Below are positions 24,692 to 33,113 of a stretch of DNA of 58,836 nucleotides, in pieces. Position numbers and translations under genes: made by a program. The DNA is taken from positions 1 through 58,836 of the forward strand of contig NZ_JANAVP010000030.1 of the NCBI RefSeq assembly GCF_024213665.1, written 5' to 3'. Source of the DNA: Streptomyces sp. A3M-1-3 (GTDB lineage Bacteria > Actinomycetota > Actinomycetes > Streptomycetales > Streptomycetaceae). The stretch's first letter is position 1. Each line of letters opens with the position of its first letter. The notes beneath the pieces are model-generated. The model had not been told where the DNA came from. It ran no database searches and saw nothing but the letters and a program-made list of their open reading frames with translations.

Positions 24692-25666
24692 TCAGCCCGG
24701 GCTGCGTCGTTTCGTGTTCGTGGCGGTTTTCTTCGCCGTCGCCGTCTTCGCCGTCGCCGTCTTCTTGGCCGCCGTCTGCTTCGCGGTGGTCTTCCTGCCG
24801 CCCACCGACTTCGGCACCGCCGCCGCCGACTTCTTCGCCGTCCTGCGGATCGGGGTGACCTCCGCCGACCCGCCCTCGCCCTCACCCTCGCCGCGAGCCC
24901 CCTGGGCCGCGCGGACACTCTTCTCCAGCGCTGCCATCAGGTCGAGGACCTTGCCCTCGCCCTCCTCCGCCGGGGCGGGCGCGGTGATCTCGCCGGACGC
25001 CTTCGCGGCGATCAGTTCCTCGACCGCTGCACGGTATTCGTCGTGCAGGGAGTCCATGTCGACCTTGCCGAGGGTGTCCATCAGGGCGTCCGCGAGGTCG
25101 AGTTCGGCGTCCCGTACGGAGACGTTGGACTCGGGCGCGACGCCCTCGGGCGTACGGATCTCGTCGGGCCAGAGCAGTCCGTGCATCGTGATCACGTCGT
25201 CGACGACGCGCAGCATGCCGAGGCGTTCCCGGCCGCGCAGCGCGAACTTGGCGATGGCGACCTTCTTGCTGCGCTTGAGGGCTTCGCGCAGCAGCGTGTA
25301 CGGCTTGGCGGCCGGCGCACCGTTGGCCGCCAGGTAGTAGGCCGTGTCCATCTGGAGCGGGTCGATCTCGGCGGCGGGGACGAAGGAGACGATCTCGATC
25401 GTCTTGGCCGTCGGGAGCGGCAGTGCGGCGAGGTCCTCGTCGGTGATCGGGATGATCGTCCCGTCCGCGTCCTCGTACCCCTTGCCGATCTCGGCGCTGG
25501 TGACTTCGTGCTCGTCCAGTTCGCACACCTTGCGGTAGCGGATCCGGCTGCCGTCCGTGGTGTGGACCTGGCGGAAGGAGATCGAGTGGTTCTCGGTGGC
25601 GTTCACGAGCTTGATCGGGATGCTGACCAGGCCGAACGAGATGGACCCGTTCCAGATGGATCGCAC
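24692..25666 (-). CDS. ku: Ku, non-homologous end-joining DNA end-binding protein
   Basis: A 324-residue bacterial Ku. The core beta-barrel and bridge run from MRSIWNGSISFGLVSIPIKL to about residue 255, with the family blocks TTDGSRIRYRKVCELDEHEV and RERLGMLRVVDDVITMHGLL. Ku homodimers thread on broken ends and recruit LigD. The last 60 residues are a Lys/Ala/Thr-rich tail with repeated KTATAKTATAKK-type units, as in other actinobacterial Ku proteins, where it adds DNA binding. The start is GTG at 25666 with AAGGGG upstream. It is divergent from the LigD polymerase gene across 60 bp, and coordinate expression is likely. Confidence 0.95.
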   Translation of the reverse strand: MRSIWNGSISFGLVSIPIKLVNATENHSISFRQVHTTDGSRIRYRKVCELDEHEVTSAEIGKGYEDADGTIIPITDEDLAALPLPTAKTIEIVSFVPAAEIDPLQMDTAYYLAANGAPAAKPYTLLREALKRSKKVAIAKFALRGRERLGMLRVVDDVITMHGLLWPDEIRTPEGVAPESNVSVRDAELDLADALMDTLGKVDMDSLHDEYRAAVEELIAAKASGEITAPAPAEEGEGKVLDLMAALEKSVRAAQGARGEGEGEGGSAEVTPIRRTAKKSAAAVPKSVGGRKTTAKQTAAKKTATAKTATAKKTATNTKRRSPG

Positions 25667-25726
25667 GGTTCACCCCTTACATGGTGATTCCTCATACTTT
25701 GTTGCGATACGTGGGATTCTCATCGT

Positions 25727-26611
25727 ATGACGCCGATCACAGACGTGGAGGGGCGGCGCCTGGCGCTCAGCAATCTGGACAAGATCCTCTATCCGGAGAG
25801 CGGGTTCACCAAGGGCGAGGTGCTGCACTACTACGCGACGGTCGCCGGGGCGCTGCTCGCGCATCTCCACAACCGGCCGGTGTCCTTCCTGCGCTATCCC
25901 GACGGCGTGACGGGCCAGCAGTTCTTCACCAAGAATCCGCCCCCGGGCACACCCTCCTGGGTGAAGGTCGCGAGCGTGCCGCGTTCCGACGCGCCGGGTG
26001 CCGAGCAGGTCATGGTGCAGGACATGGCGTCGCTGGTCTGGGCGTCGAACCTGGTGGTGGAGTTCCATACGCCCCAGTGGCAGGCGGACGACCCCGGCAT
26101 CGCGGACCGCCTGATCCTCGACCTCGACCCCGGCCCGCCGGCCACGGTCGTGGAGTGCTGCGCGGTCGCCGGGTGGCTGCGCGAACGGATGGCGGCGGAC
26201 GGACTCCACGCGTACGCGAAGACCTCCGGGTCCAAGGGGCTGCATCTGGTGGTGCCGGTGGAGCCGACGCCGTCCGAGCAGGTGTCCGCGTACGCCAAGA
26301 GGCTCGCACAGGAGGCCGAGCGCGAGCTGTCCGGACTGGTCGTGCACAAGATGGCCCGCGCGCTGCGGCCGGGCCGGGTCTTCGTCGACTTCAGCCAGAA
26401 CGCCGCCGCCAAGACCACCGCCACGCCGTACACCCTGCGGGCCCGTACCGAGCCGACCGTCTCCACCCCGGTCACCTGGGAGGAGGTCGCGGGCTGCCAG
26501 GAGCCCGGGCAGCTGGTCTTCCATGCCGGTGACATCAGTGGCCGGCTGGAGCGGTACGGGGATCTGCTCGGCCCGCTCACCGACCCCGGCCAGGCCCGCC
26601 CGCTGCCATGA
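25727..26611 (+). CDS. ligD: LigD-type polymerase/primase domain protein
   Basis: A 294-residue stand-alone polymerase domain of the LigD/PrimPol family, the enzyme that fills gaps and adds ribonucleotides during end joining. It starts MTPITDVEGRRLALSNLDKI. The catalytic DxD is in LILDLDPGPPAT, the primer/triphosphate block is YAKTSGSKGLHLVVPV, and FVDFSQNAAAKTTATPYTLR is the conserved ending with the third carboxylate. In mycobacteria this domain is fused to nuclease and ligase modules. Here the ligase is a separate overlapping gene (ATGA at 26608), an arrangement seen in streptomycetes. No nuclease (PE) module is present. Confidence 0.92.
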   Translation: MTPITDVEGRRLALSNLDKILYPESGFTKGEVLHYYATVAGALLAHLHNRPVSFLRYPDGVTGQQFFTKNPPPGTPSWVKVASVPRSDAPGAEQVMVQDMASLVWASNLVVEFHTPQWQADDPGIADRLILDLDPGPPATVVECCAVAGWLRERMAADGLHAYAKTSGSKGLHLVVPVEPTPSEQVSAYAKRLAQEAERELSGLVVHKMARALRPGRVFVDFSQNAAAKTTATPYTLRARTEPTVSTPVTWEEVAGCQEPGQLVFHAGDISGRLERYGDLLGPLTDPGQARPLP

Positions 26612-27510
26612 GCGCGCTCGAACCCCCGCTGAGGGTGGCACTCGCCCAGACGGTGCACGAGATGCCGCGGGGAGCCGGCTGGGCGTACGAGCCGAAGTTC
26701 GACGGGCACCGGGTCGTCGTCTTCGTCTACGCGGAGCGGGTGGTGCTCCAGGCCCGCTCGGGGCGGATCGTCACCCCCGCCTTTCCCGATCTGGCGGAGG
26801 CCGCGCGGCAGCTGCCGGCGGGCACGGTGCTCGACGGGGAGGTGGTGGTGTGGAACGAGGGCCGTACGGACTTCGCGGCGGTGCAGAAGCGGGCGGCAGC
26901 CGCGTCGGCAGGGCGGGCGGCGGCTCTGGCGCGCTCGCTGCCGGCCTCGTACGCGGCGTTCGACCTGCTGGCCGCGGACGGGACGGATGTGCGCAGGGCG
27001 CCGTACGAGAAGCGCCGCGGGCGGCTGGTCGAAGTGCTCGACCCGCTCGGGCCGCCGCTCCAGGCGGTGCCGATGACGACCGATCCCGCGCTCGCCGCCA
27101 CGTGGTACGAGACCCTGCCCGCCATCGGGGTCGAGGGCCTGGTGATCAAGCGCCTCGCCCAGGGGTACCCGGCCGGACGCCGCGGCTGGCGGAAGCTGCG
27201 GCACACCGACACCCGCGACGCGGTCGTGGTCGGCTTCACCGGCCCCGCGTCCCGGCCGTCCGCGCTGGTGCTCGTCCTGCCGGGCGACGACACCCCGGTG
27301 GTCTCCAGCCCGCTGGCCCCGGCACTGCGCAACGAGGCGGGCGCGGCGCTCGCCGGCCGGCCCACAGGCGAGGCGGCGACCGCGATGGCGCTGGGCTGGG
27401 GCGAGGTCGAGTACCGGTCGGTGGCTCCGGAGATCACCGTGGAGGTGCGGTACGGAACGACGGCCCGGCACGCGACGGTGGCGGTACTGAGGCTGAGGTC
27501 CGATCTGTGA
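26608..27510 (+). CDS. ATP-dependent DNA ligase (LigD ligase-type)
   Basis: A 300-residue ATP-dependent ligase with the nucleotidyltransferase motifs in order: motif I WAYEPKFDGHRVVVF (Lys is the AMP acceptor), motif III VLDGEVVVWNEG, motif IV IGVEGLVIKRLAQGY and motif V WRKLRHTDTRDAVVVGF. The OB-fold domain follows, ending EVEYRSVAPEITVEVRYGTT. It is shorter than classical ligase I and without accessory domains. It overlaps the polymerase gene by 4 bp and is therefore translationally coupled. Together with ku this is a complete two-component end-joining set. Intact. Confidence 0.92.
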   Translation: MSALEPPLRVALAQTVHEMPRGAGWAYEPKFDGHRVVVFVYAERVVLQARSGRIVTPAFPDLAEAARQLPAGTVLDGEVVVWNEGRTDFAAVQKRAAAASAGRAAALARSLPASYAAFDLLAADGTDVRRAPYEKRRGRLVEVLDPLGPPLQAVPMTTDPALAATWYETLPAIGVEGLVIKRLAQGYPAGRRGWRKLRHTDTRDAVVVGFTGPASRPSALVLVLPGDDTPVVSSPLAPALRNEAGAALAGRPTGEAATAMALGWGEVEYRSVAPEITVEVRYGTTARHATVAVLRLRSDL

Positions 27511-27609
27511 GCCCGAGGGGGTGCCGTCAATGCAGCGCCGTCCGCCAGAAGAGCCGGGGGCCGCGACTCCCCCAGGGAGCCTCGGGCCAGGTGGGGCCTG
27601 ACGACGCCC

Positions 27610-28455
27610 CTACGCCCTCAGCCAGGTGCGGCGGTCGCGGGCCGTTGCGTACAGCGACTCTACGTCCGCCGGTTTCAGTTCACCGCCCAGCGTGCCCAGG
27701 GTGCGTACCTCGACGTCCCGCAGCACCCGTACGTCGTGCAGCGACGGCACGACCTCCAGCCGGGCCGCCGCCACCACTGCGAGCACCGGCCGTACCGAGG
27801 CGACGAGGGCGTGTGCCGCTCGGGCGGCCTCGCGGCGGGCCCAGCGGGTCTGCGGGAGCGGCTCGGCGCGGCCGATGGCGACCGCCTGCTCGCCGACCAG
27901 GGCGCGCCGCTTGCGCGCGTCCACCGTACGTACGGTCATCGCCCCGGCCGGGCCGATCAGCAGGTGGTCGATGCGACCCCCGCCGGGCAGCGGGACCGAG
28001 TGCAGCACGCGCCACCCGGCGCCCTCCAGGCGGTCCAGCTCGTCGCCGATCAGCTGCTGGGCGGCGAGGGCCCGGCGGCGGCCGCTCTCGCTGCGGCGCC
28101 CCCAGGCCCCGCCGTACAGTGCCCCGCCGTACAGTGCCCCGCCGTACAGTGCCCCGCCCCACAGCGCCTCCCCGTACAGCCCCTCGCCGGGGCGGTTCGG
28201 GGCCAGGTCGTCGTCGGGGTGCAGGGCGAGGCGGGCCAGGTCGGCGGCGGTCGGGACAGGCGGCGGCCCCACCGTGCAGGGGCCGGAGAGATAGGGGGCG
28301 AGAGCGGCCAGCGCGGCGTCGCGGTGGTCGGCGGAGAGCACGCTGACGCGGGCGGTCTCCCGGTCGTACCAGGCGACGGTCAGGCCGTCCGGCAGGCTGA
28401 CATAGAGCCGGTCCTGCCCGTACCGCCGCGCGGGTGTGACCCGGAGTCCTCGCAT
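27610..28455 (-). CDS. NERD-domain (nuclease-related) protein with GALYG repeats
   Basis: A 281-residue protein. Residues about 128-215 form a NERD domain (GDELDRLEGAGWRVLHSVPL, GRIDHLLIGPAGAMTVRTVD), a fold related to restriction-type endonucleases; the Asp in RIDH and the downstream D-x-R/K are at the expected catalytic places. The middle of the protein (about residues 93-118) holds four imperfect GALYG units encoded by a 15-bp tandem repeat. The C-terminal 65 residues (VPSLHDVRVLRDVEVRTLG) are family-specific. Substrate and partner are unknown. It is convergent with the ligase gene. Confidence 0.75.
   Translation of the reverse strand: MRGLRVTPARRYGQDRLYVSLPDGLTVAWYDRETARVSVLSADHRDAALAALAPYLSGPCTVGPPPVPTAADLARLALHPDDDLAPNRPGEGLYGEALWGGALYGGALYGGALYGGAWGRRSESGRRRALAAQQLIGDELDRLEGAGWRVLHSVPLPGGGRIDHLLIGPAGAMTVRTVDARKRRALVGEQAVAIGRAEPLPQTRWARREAARAAHALVASVRPVLAVVAAARLEVVPSLHDVRVLRDVEVRTLGTLGGELKPADVESLYATARDRRTWLRA
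28106..28165. repeat. 15-bp tandem repeat inside the NERD gene
   Basis: Three exact and one or two degenerate copies of the unit GCCCCGCCGTACAGT, read on the minus strand as ALYGG. The copy number is likely to vary by slippage without breaking the frame. Confidence 0.8.
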
Positions 28456-28599
28456 CGCCCATCACCCCACCGACCATGGGAGCAGGAGAAGGCGCGGAGG
28501 GGCAATAACCCGGTCCGGGAAGTCATGACACGCTGGAGGGGTAGCCACTGGTCCAGCGCCGTCGCGCCGGCCCGCCACCGACCCGGGAGGGACCGGAGC

Positions 28600-28911
28600 A
28601 TGATCGTACTTTTCGGCACCAAGACGTACCTGCACCAGCTGGCGATACTGACGCTGGTCTGCGGCAGCTGCGGCAATCCGGCCGCGCACACGCTCAGGAA
28701 GCGCGTCACCAAGTTCACCCTGTTCTTCGTGCCCCTGTTTCCCGTCTCCACCAAGTACCGGACGCAGTGCACCTTCTGCGGTCTGGAGCAGCAGGTGACG
28801 CAGGAGCAGGCGGAGCAGCTCGTGGCGCAGAGCGACGGCAGCGGCGGGCACGGCGGGACGCACTCCCCGCAGCAGGGTGGCGTACAGCAGCAGAATCCGT
28901 ACCAGCGCTGA
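28600..28911 (+). CDS. zinc-ribbon protein
   Basis: A 103-residue protein. The ATG at 28600 follows GGGAGG by 7-8 bases. It starts MIVLFGTKTYLHQLAILTLV. Two Cys pairs (VCGSCGNPAAH and QCTFCGLEQQV) bracket a hydrophobic FTLFFVPLFPVS segment, the pattern of the zinc-ribbon/YdfR-like family of small actinobacterial proteins. The tail is rich in Gln, Gly and His. No enzymatic role is known; such proteins may bind membranes or nucleic acids. It lies between the NERD gene and the cell-wall pair and is intact. Confidence 0.8.
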   Translation: MIVLFGTKTYLHQLAILTLVCGSCGNPAAHTLRKRVTKFTLFFVPLFPVSTKYRTQCTFCGLEQQVTQEQAEQLVAQSDGSGGHGGTHSPQQGGVQQQNPYQR

Positions 28912-28964
28912 CGTAACGCAGACATAAACGGACATAAGCTTCGGCTGCTTGCTACGTTGCGGGA

Positions 28965-30353
28965 ATGACCGCAACGACGGCGGATGCTCCCCCGCCCGGC
29001 GTACGCCTCCCGAAGCGTCGAGGCGTGGAACTCTCGCTCCTCGTGGGCGCCGTTCTCATCTCCGTCTACGGCTACATCGACGTCGGCCTCACCAGGGAGG
29101 GCCACGTTCCGGCGGACGCCCTCCGCTACGGAGCGGGCCTCGGCGCGCTCGCGCTCGTCGCCCATCTCGCCGTACGCCTGCGCGCCCCCTGGGCGGACCC
29201 GCTGCTGCTCCCCATCGCCGTCCTGCTCAACGGCCTCGGCCTGGTGCTCATCTTCCGGCTCGACCTGGAGACCCCGCTCGACCGGGCGGCCCCGGCGCAG
29301 CTGATCTGGTCGACCCTGGGGGTCGCGCTCTTCATCGCGTGCGTGGTGATGCTGCGCGACCACCGGATCCTTCAGCGGTACGCCTACGTGTCGGTCGCCG
29401 CCGCGCTCGCGCTGATGCTGCTGCCGATCCTCTTCCCGGCCGTGAACGGCGCCAGAATCTGGGTCCGGATCGGCGGACTCTCCTTCCAGCCCGGGGAGTT
29501 CGCGAAGATGCTGCTCGCCGTCTTCTTCGCCGCATACCTCGCGGCCAACCGCGAGGCCCTCGCGTACACCGGCCGCAGGATCTGGAAGCTTCGGCTCCCC
29601 ACCGGCCGGATCCTCGGCCCGATCGTGGCGATCTGGCTGATCAGCGTGGTCGTCCTGGTGCTGGAACGGGACCTCGGCACCTCGCTGCTCTTCTTCGGAC
29701 TCTTCGTCATCATGCTGTACGTGGCCACCGGCCGCACCGGCTGGATCGCCGTCGGCCTGCTGCTCGCCGCCCTGGGGGCCTTCGCCGTCGGCTCACTCGA
29801 ACCCCATGTCAACGAGCGGGTCGATGACTGGCTGCACCCCTTCGCCTCCATCGACGCGGGCGAGGGCCCCGAGCAGCTCGCCCAGTCCCTCTTCGCCTTC
29901 GCCGAGGGCGAGATGCTCGGCACCGGCCTCGGCGCCGGCCACTCCATCCTCATCGGCTTCGCCACCAAGTCCGACTTCATCCTGGCCACCGCGGGCGAGG
30001 AACTCGGGCTCGTCGGGCTGAGCGCGATCTTCCTGCTGTACGCGCTGCTGGTGGGCCGGGGCTACCGGGCCGGCCTCCTGCTGCGCGACGCCTTCGGGCG
30101 GCTGCTCGCCGTCGGCTTCGCCTCGATCCTGGCCCTCCAGGTCTTTGTGATCGCGGGCGGAGTGATGGGGCTGATCCCGCTCACCGGCATGGCGATGCCG
30201 TTCCTGGCCCAGGGCGGCTCGTCCGTCGTCACCAACTGGATCATCGTGGCGCTGCTGATCCGGGTGAGCGACTCGGCGCGGCGGCCGGCGACCGAGCCGG
30301 TCGAGGCCGGCGTCCTCGCCGCGCCCGCAGCGGCCGGGCGGCGCGCCCGGTGA
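28965..30353 (+). CDS. FtsW/RodA-family peptidoglycan glycosyltransferase (SEDS)
   Basis: A 462-residue SEDS protein with about ten membrane helices. Characteristic blocks: NGARIWVRIGGLSFQPGEFA, then KMLLAVFF, VVVLVLERDLGTSLLFFGLF, the long outside loop DWLHPFASIDAGEGPEQLAQ, then SLFAFAEGEMLGTGLGAGH and the last-helix pair GLIPLTGMAMPFLAQGGSSV. The conserved Asp of the active site is in ERDLGTS. SEDS proteins polymerise glycan strands with a class B PBP partner, whose gene overlaps this one by GTGA. A stand-alone SEDS-PBP pair outside the division cluster points to a role in growth or sporulation wall synthesis. Intact. Confidence 0.93.
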   Translation: MTATTADAPPPGVRLPKRRGVELSLLVGAVLISVYGYIDVGLTREGHVPADALRYGAGLGALALVAHLAVRLRAPWADPLLLPIAVLLNGLGLVLIFRLDLETPLDRAAPAQLIWSTLGVALFIACVVMLRDHRILQRYAYVSVAAALALMLLPILFPAVNGARIWVRIGGLSFQPGEFAKMLLAVFFAAYLAANREALAYTGRRIWKLRLPTGRILGPIVAIWLISVVVLVLERDLGTSLLFFGLFVIMLYVATGRTGWIAVGLLLAALGAFAVGSLEPHVNERVDDWLHPFASIDAGEGPEQLAQSLFAFAEGEMLGTGLGAGHSILIGFATKSDFILATAGEELGLVGLSAIFLLYALLVGRGYRAGLLLRDAFGRLLAVGFASILALQVFVIAGGVMGLIPLTGMAMPFLAQGGSSVVTNWIIVALLIRVSDSARRPATEPVEAGVLAAPAAAGRRAR

Positions 30354-31816
30354 CCCGCTGCATCCGGCGCGCGGCGTTGTTCTGCGTGGTGCTGCTGGTC
30401 GCCCTGCTGGCCAACACCGCCCGGGTACAGCTCGTCCAGGCCGAGAAGCTTGCCGACAACCACGCCAACCGCCGCCACAGCATCGCCCGATACGGGCAGT
30501 CGCGGGGCAACATCCTGGTGGACGGCAGACCGGTCACCGGGTCCCGGGACAGCGGGGAACAGCTTCGGTACGAGCGGACGTACCTCGAGGGACCGCTGTA
30601 CGCGCCCGTCACCGGGTACGCCTCGCAGACGTACGGCACAAGCTTCGTCGAGCACGCCGCGGACGACATCCTCTCCGGCGGGCATCCGGCGCTCGCGTTC
30701 CCCCTGTGGAACGACCTCACCCGTGCCCTGCCGCGCGGCGGCCATGCCGCGACCACCATCAGGGCATCGATGCAGCGGGCCGCTTACACCGGGCTGGCCG
30801 GGCGACGGGGCGCGGTCGCCGCCGTGGAGCCCGCCACCGGCCGCATCCTGGCGCTGGTCAGCAGCCCCTCGTACGATCCGCAGCTGCTCTCCGGCAACAG
30901 CTCGGCGGTCACCGAGGCGTGGCAGCGGCTCAACGCCGATCCCAGCCGGCCGATGCTGAGCCGGGCCATCCGGGAGACGTACCCGCCGGGCTCCACCTTC
31001 AAGATCATCACAGCGGCGGCAGCACTGGACGCGGGCGTGGTCCGCGATATCGACGCGCCCACCCGGACGCCCGACCCCTTTGTACTGCCCGGTACCAGCA
31101 CGGTCCTCCCCAACGAGGCGGTGGGCTGCGAGAACGCGTCCCTCGCGTACGCGGTCCAGTGGTCCTGCAACACCGTGATGGCCGGCCTCGGGGTGAAGGT
31201 CGGGCTCCAGGGAATGGTCGACGCGGCGCGGAAGTTCGGCTTCAACGACAGCGGGCTGCGGATGCCGTTCGTCGTCTCCCGGAGCAACTTCGACACCGAC
31301 ATGAGCCTGGACCAGCTGGCGCTGTCCTCCATCGGTCAGTTCAACACCAGGGCCACGCCGTTGCAGATGGCGATGGTGGCGGCGGCGGTCGCCGGCGGCG
31401 GCGACATCAAGCTTCCCCACCTGCTGGAGCGGACGACCGACGCGGCCGGCAATCCCGTGACCCGCACCGGGACGAAATCGCTGTCCCGGGCGATCAACCG
31501 GTCCACCGCCCTGAAACTCCGGCGGATGATGGTCAAGGTCGTCAAGGAGGGCTCGGGACACAAGGCGGCGATCCCGGGCGCGGAGGTCGGCGGCAAGACA
31601 GGTACCGCGCAGCACGGGCTCGGCAACACCGGTGCCCCGTACGCCTGGTTCATCTCGTGGGCGAAGGCACACGGCTCCCCGCAGCCGGCGGTGGCGCTCG
31701 CGGTGGTGGTCGAGGACGCGTCCGCGCACCGCGAGGACATCAGCGGAGGCGGCAGCGCCGCGCCGATCGCTCGGGCCGTGATGGAGGCGGCGCTGCTGGA
31801 CAAGGGCGAGGGGTGA
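30350..31816 (+). CDS. class B penicillin-binding protein (transpeptidase)
   Basis: A 488-residue PBP with a short cytoplasmic N-terminus and one membrane anchor (about residues 8-25, ALFCVVLLVALLANTARVQL). The pedestal domain follows, including RGNILVDGRPV and GGHAATTIRASMQRAAYTGL. The transpeptidase motifs are complete: SxxK in YPPGSTFKIITAAAALD, SxN in AVQWSCNTVMAG and KTG in VGGKTGTAQHGL. GTG at 30350 overlaps the stop of the SEDS gene, ensuring a 1:1 supply of the two halves of a wall-synthesis complex. It resembles the PbpA group of actinobacteria. Confidence 0.93.
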   Translation: MTRCIRRAALFCVVLLVALLANTARVQLVQAEKLADNHANRRHSIARYGQSRGNILVDGRPVTGSRDSGEQLRYERTYLEGPLYAPVTGYASQTYGTSFVEHAADDILSGGHPALAFPLWNDLTRALPRGGHAATTIRASMQRAAYTGLAGRRGAVAAVEPATGRILALVSSPSYDPQLLSGNSSAVTEAWQRLNADPSRPMLSRAIRETYPPGSTFKIITAAAALDAGVVRDIDAPTRTPDPFVLPGTSTVLPNEAVGCENASLAYAVQWSCNTVMAGLGVKVGLQGMVDAARKFGFNDSGLRMPFVVSRSNFDTDMSLDQLALSSIGQFNTRATPLQMAMVAAAVAGGGDIKLPHLLERTTDAAGNPVTRTGTKSLSRAINRSTALKLRRMMVKVVKEGSGHKAAIPGAEVGGKTGTAQHGLGNTGAPYAWFISWAKAHGSPQPAVALAVVVEDASAHREDISGGGSAAPIARAVMEAALLDKGEG

Positions 31817-31849
31817 GGGGTGAGGGGACGTTGAGGTTATGGTGCCGCC

Positions 31850-32311
31850 ATGACCGATTCAGCTGTGTACGAACTTGCCCAGGTGAACATAGCCCGCCTC
31901 AGATTCCCGCTGGATTCCCCCGAGTTGAAGGACTTCGTCGAAGGACTGGACCCGGTCAACGCGGTGGCGGACCGGGCCGAGGGGTTCATCTGGCGGCTCA
32001 AGAGCGACGCGGGCAACGCGACCGATGTGCCGGTGTTCGGGGATTCCTGGATGATCGTGAACATGTCGGTCTGGCGCGATACGAACGCGCTGACGGCGTT
32101 CATGTACCAGGGTCAGCACCGGGAGCTCATGGCCCGCCGCCATGAGTGGTTCGAGCGGGTGAAGGAGGCCATGACCGCGCTGTGGTGGGTCGAGGCCGGC
32201 CACCGCCCGACGGTGGAGGAGGCCGAGAAGCGCCTGCTGCACCTGCGCGAACACGGCCCGACGCCCCACGCGTTCACCCTGCGGACGTCGTTCTCGCCGG
32301 GGGCAGAGTGA
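31850..32311 (+). CDS. DUF3291-family protein
   Basis: A 153-residue protein of the DUF3291 family, with a dimeric alpha-beta barrel-like fold. Family blocks: YELAQVNIARLRFPLDSPEL, DRAEGFIWRLKSDAGNATDV and MIVNMSVWRDTNALTAFMYQ, followed by the WF.RVKEAMTALWWVEAGHRP segment, in which W-W-V-x-x-G-x-x-P is the family signature. Function unknown; homologues have been compared with heme- or quinone-related monooxygenases. Its TGA stop is directly followed by the reversed stop of the Uma2 gene (TGATCA). Confidence 0.88.
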   Translation: MTDSAVYELAQVNIARLRFPLDSPELKDFVEGLDPVNAVADRAEGFIWRLKSDAGNATDVPVFGDSWMIVNMSVWRDTNALTAFMYQGQHRELMARRHEWFERVKEAMTALWWVEAGHRPTVEEAEKRLLHLREHGPTPHAFTLRTSFSPGAE

Positions 32312-32953
32312 TCAGTGGTGCTCGGGTCCCGCACCCTCGGCAGGGGCTGCCCTGCGCCGAGGCCGGTTGACGGCGGTGAGGTCGACGTCGACGGGGAACG
32401 GGAGGTCCAGCTTGAGCTGCTTGTGGTGGACACCGGCGTCGGCGTACGTGTGGGTGGCGGGGTCGAGCTCATAGACGTACACGACAGGGAGTCCGTCTTT
32501 CTCCTCCACACGCCAGAAGTGCCGGATGCCTGCCCTGGCGTACTTGCGGGGCTTTACCTCGCGGTCACGTTCGACGGAGTCGGTGGAGACGATCTCGACG
32601 GCCAGCAGGATGTCGTCGGGGTCGTACCAGGTCTGGCGCGGGCCGGTACGGGCACTGTGCGGCACCACCATCAGATCAGGCTCCGGCCGGTCCCGCCTGC
32701 CCAGCTTGGTGGTCATCTCGCGGACGACGTAGAGGTCCTCCGGCGCTTGGTCCAGCAAGGCGTTTTCCAGCAGGCGCAGGGTGGCCATGTGGAAGTGGGT
32801 CTGCGGACTCGTGAAAACGAGGCTCCCGTCGATCAGCTCCGTGTGCGGAGGCAGGTTCGGAAGCCTGTCGAGGTCGTCCGCCGTCCAGCCGTCGGCCGGC
32901 GGGCGGGCCCACTCGTACTGGTCGTCCAGCCCGTACTCGCGTGCGGCGCTCAT
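32312..32953 (-). CDS. Uma2-family (DUF820) putative endonuclease
   Basis: A 213-residue Uma2 protein of the PD-(D/E)XK nuclease superfamily, common in Streptomyces in many paralogues. Start MSAAREYGLDDQYEWARPP is at the ATG at 32953 with GGGGAG upstream; the longer frame is unsupported. Catalytic core: Glu in HTELIDGSLVFTSP, Asp in RPEPDLMVVPHSA, Glu in ILLAVEIVSTDSVERD and Lys in YARAGIRHFWRVEEKDG or the preceding REVKPRKY. Cellular role unknown. Convergent with the DUF3291 gene without a spacer. Confidence 0.88.
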   Translation of the reverse strand: MSAAREYGLDDQYEWARPPADGWTADDLDRLPNLPPHTELIDGSLVFTSPQTHFHMATLRLLENALLDQAPEDLYVVREMTTKLGRRDRPEPDLMVVPHSARTGPRQTWYDPDDILLAVEIVSTDSVERDREVKPRKYARAGIRHFWRVEEKDGLPVVYVYELDPATHTYADAGVHHKQLKLDLPFPVDVDLTAVNRPRRRAAPAEGAGPEHH

Positions 32954-33113
32954 GATCGCTCCCCATGCGACGGAGTCTGCCTGGCACAGCCAGCGTACCC
33001 ACCGAGAACGCCGAATCAGCCCTCCGTCGAGTGAACCGCGCTCCAGTGTTGACCAGTACGGCGGGCGCCTCTGGGGCCGGCGGCGCCTCGAGCCCGGACC
33101 TCGTCGTCGGAGG

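Noticed and set aside
28106..28165. Short direct repeats considered as CRISPR-like
   Set aside because: The units are contiguous without spacers and encode part of the NERD protein; no CRISPR arrays or cas genes are seen in the window.
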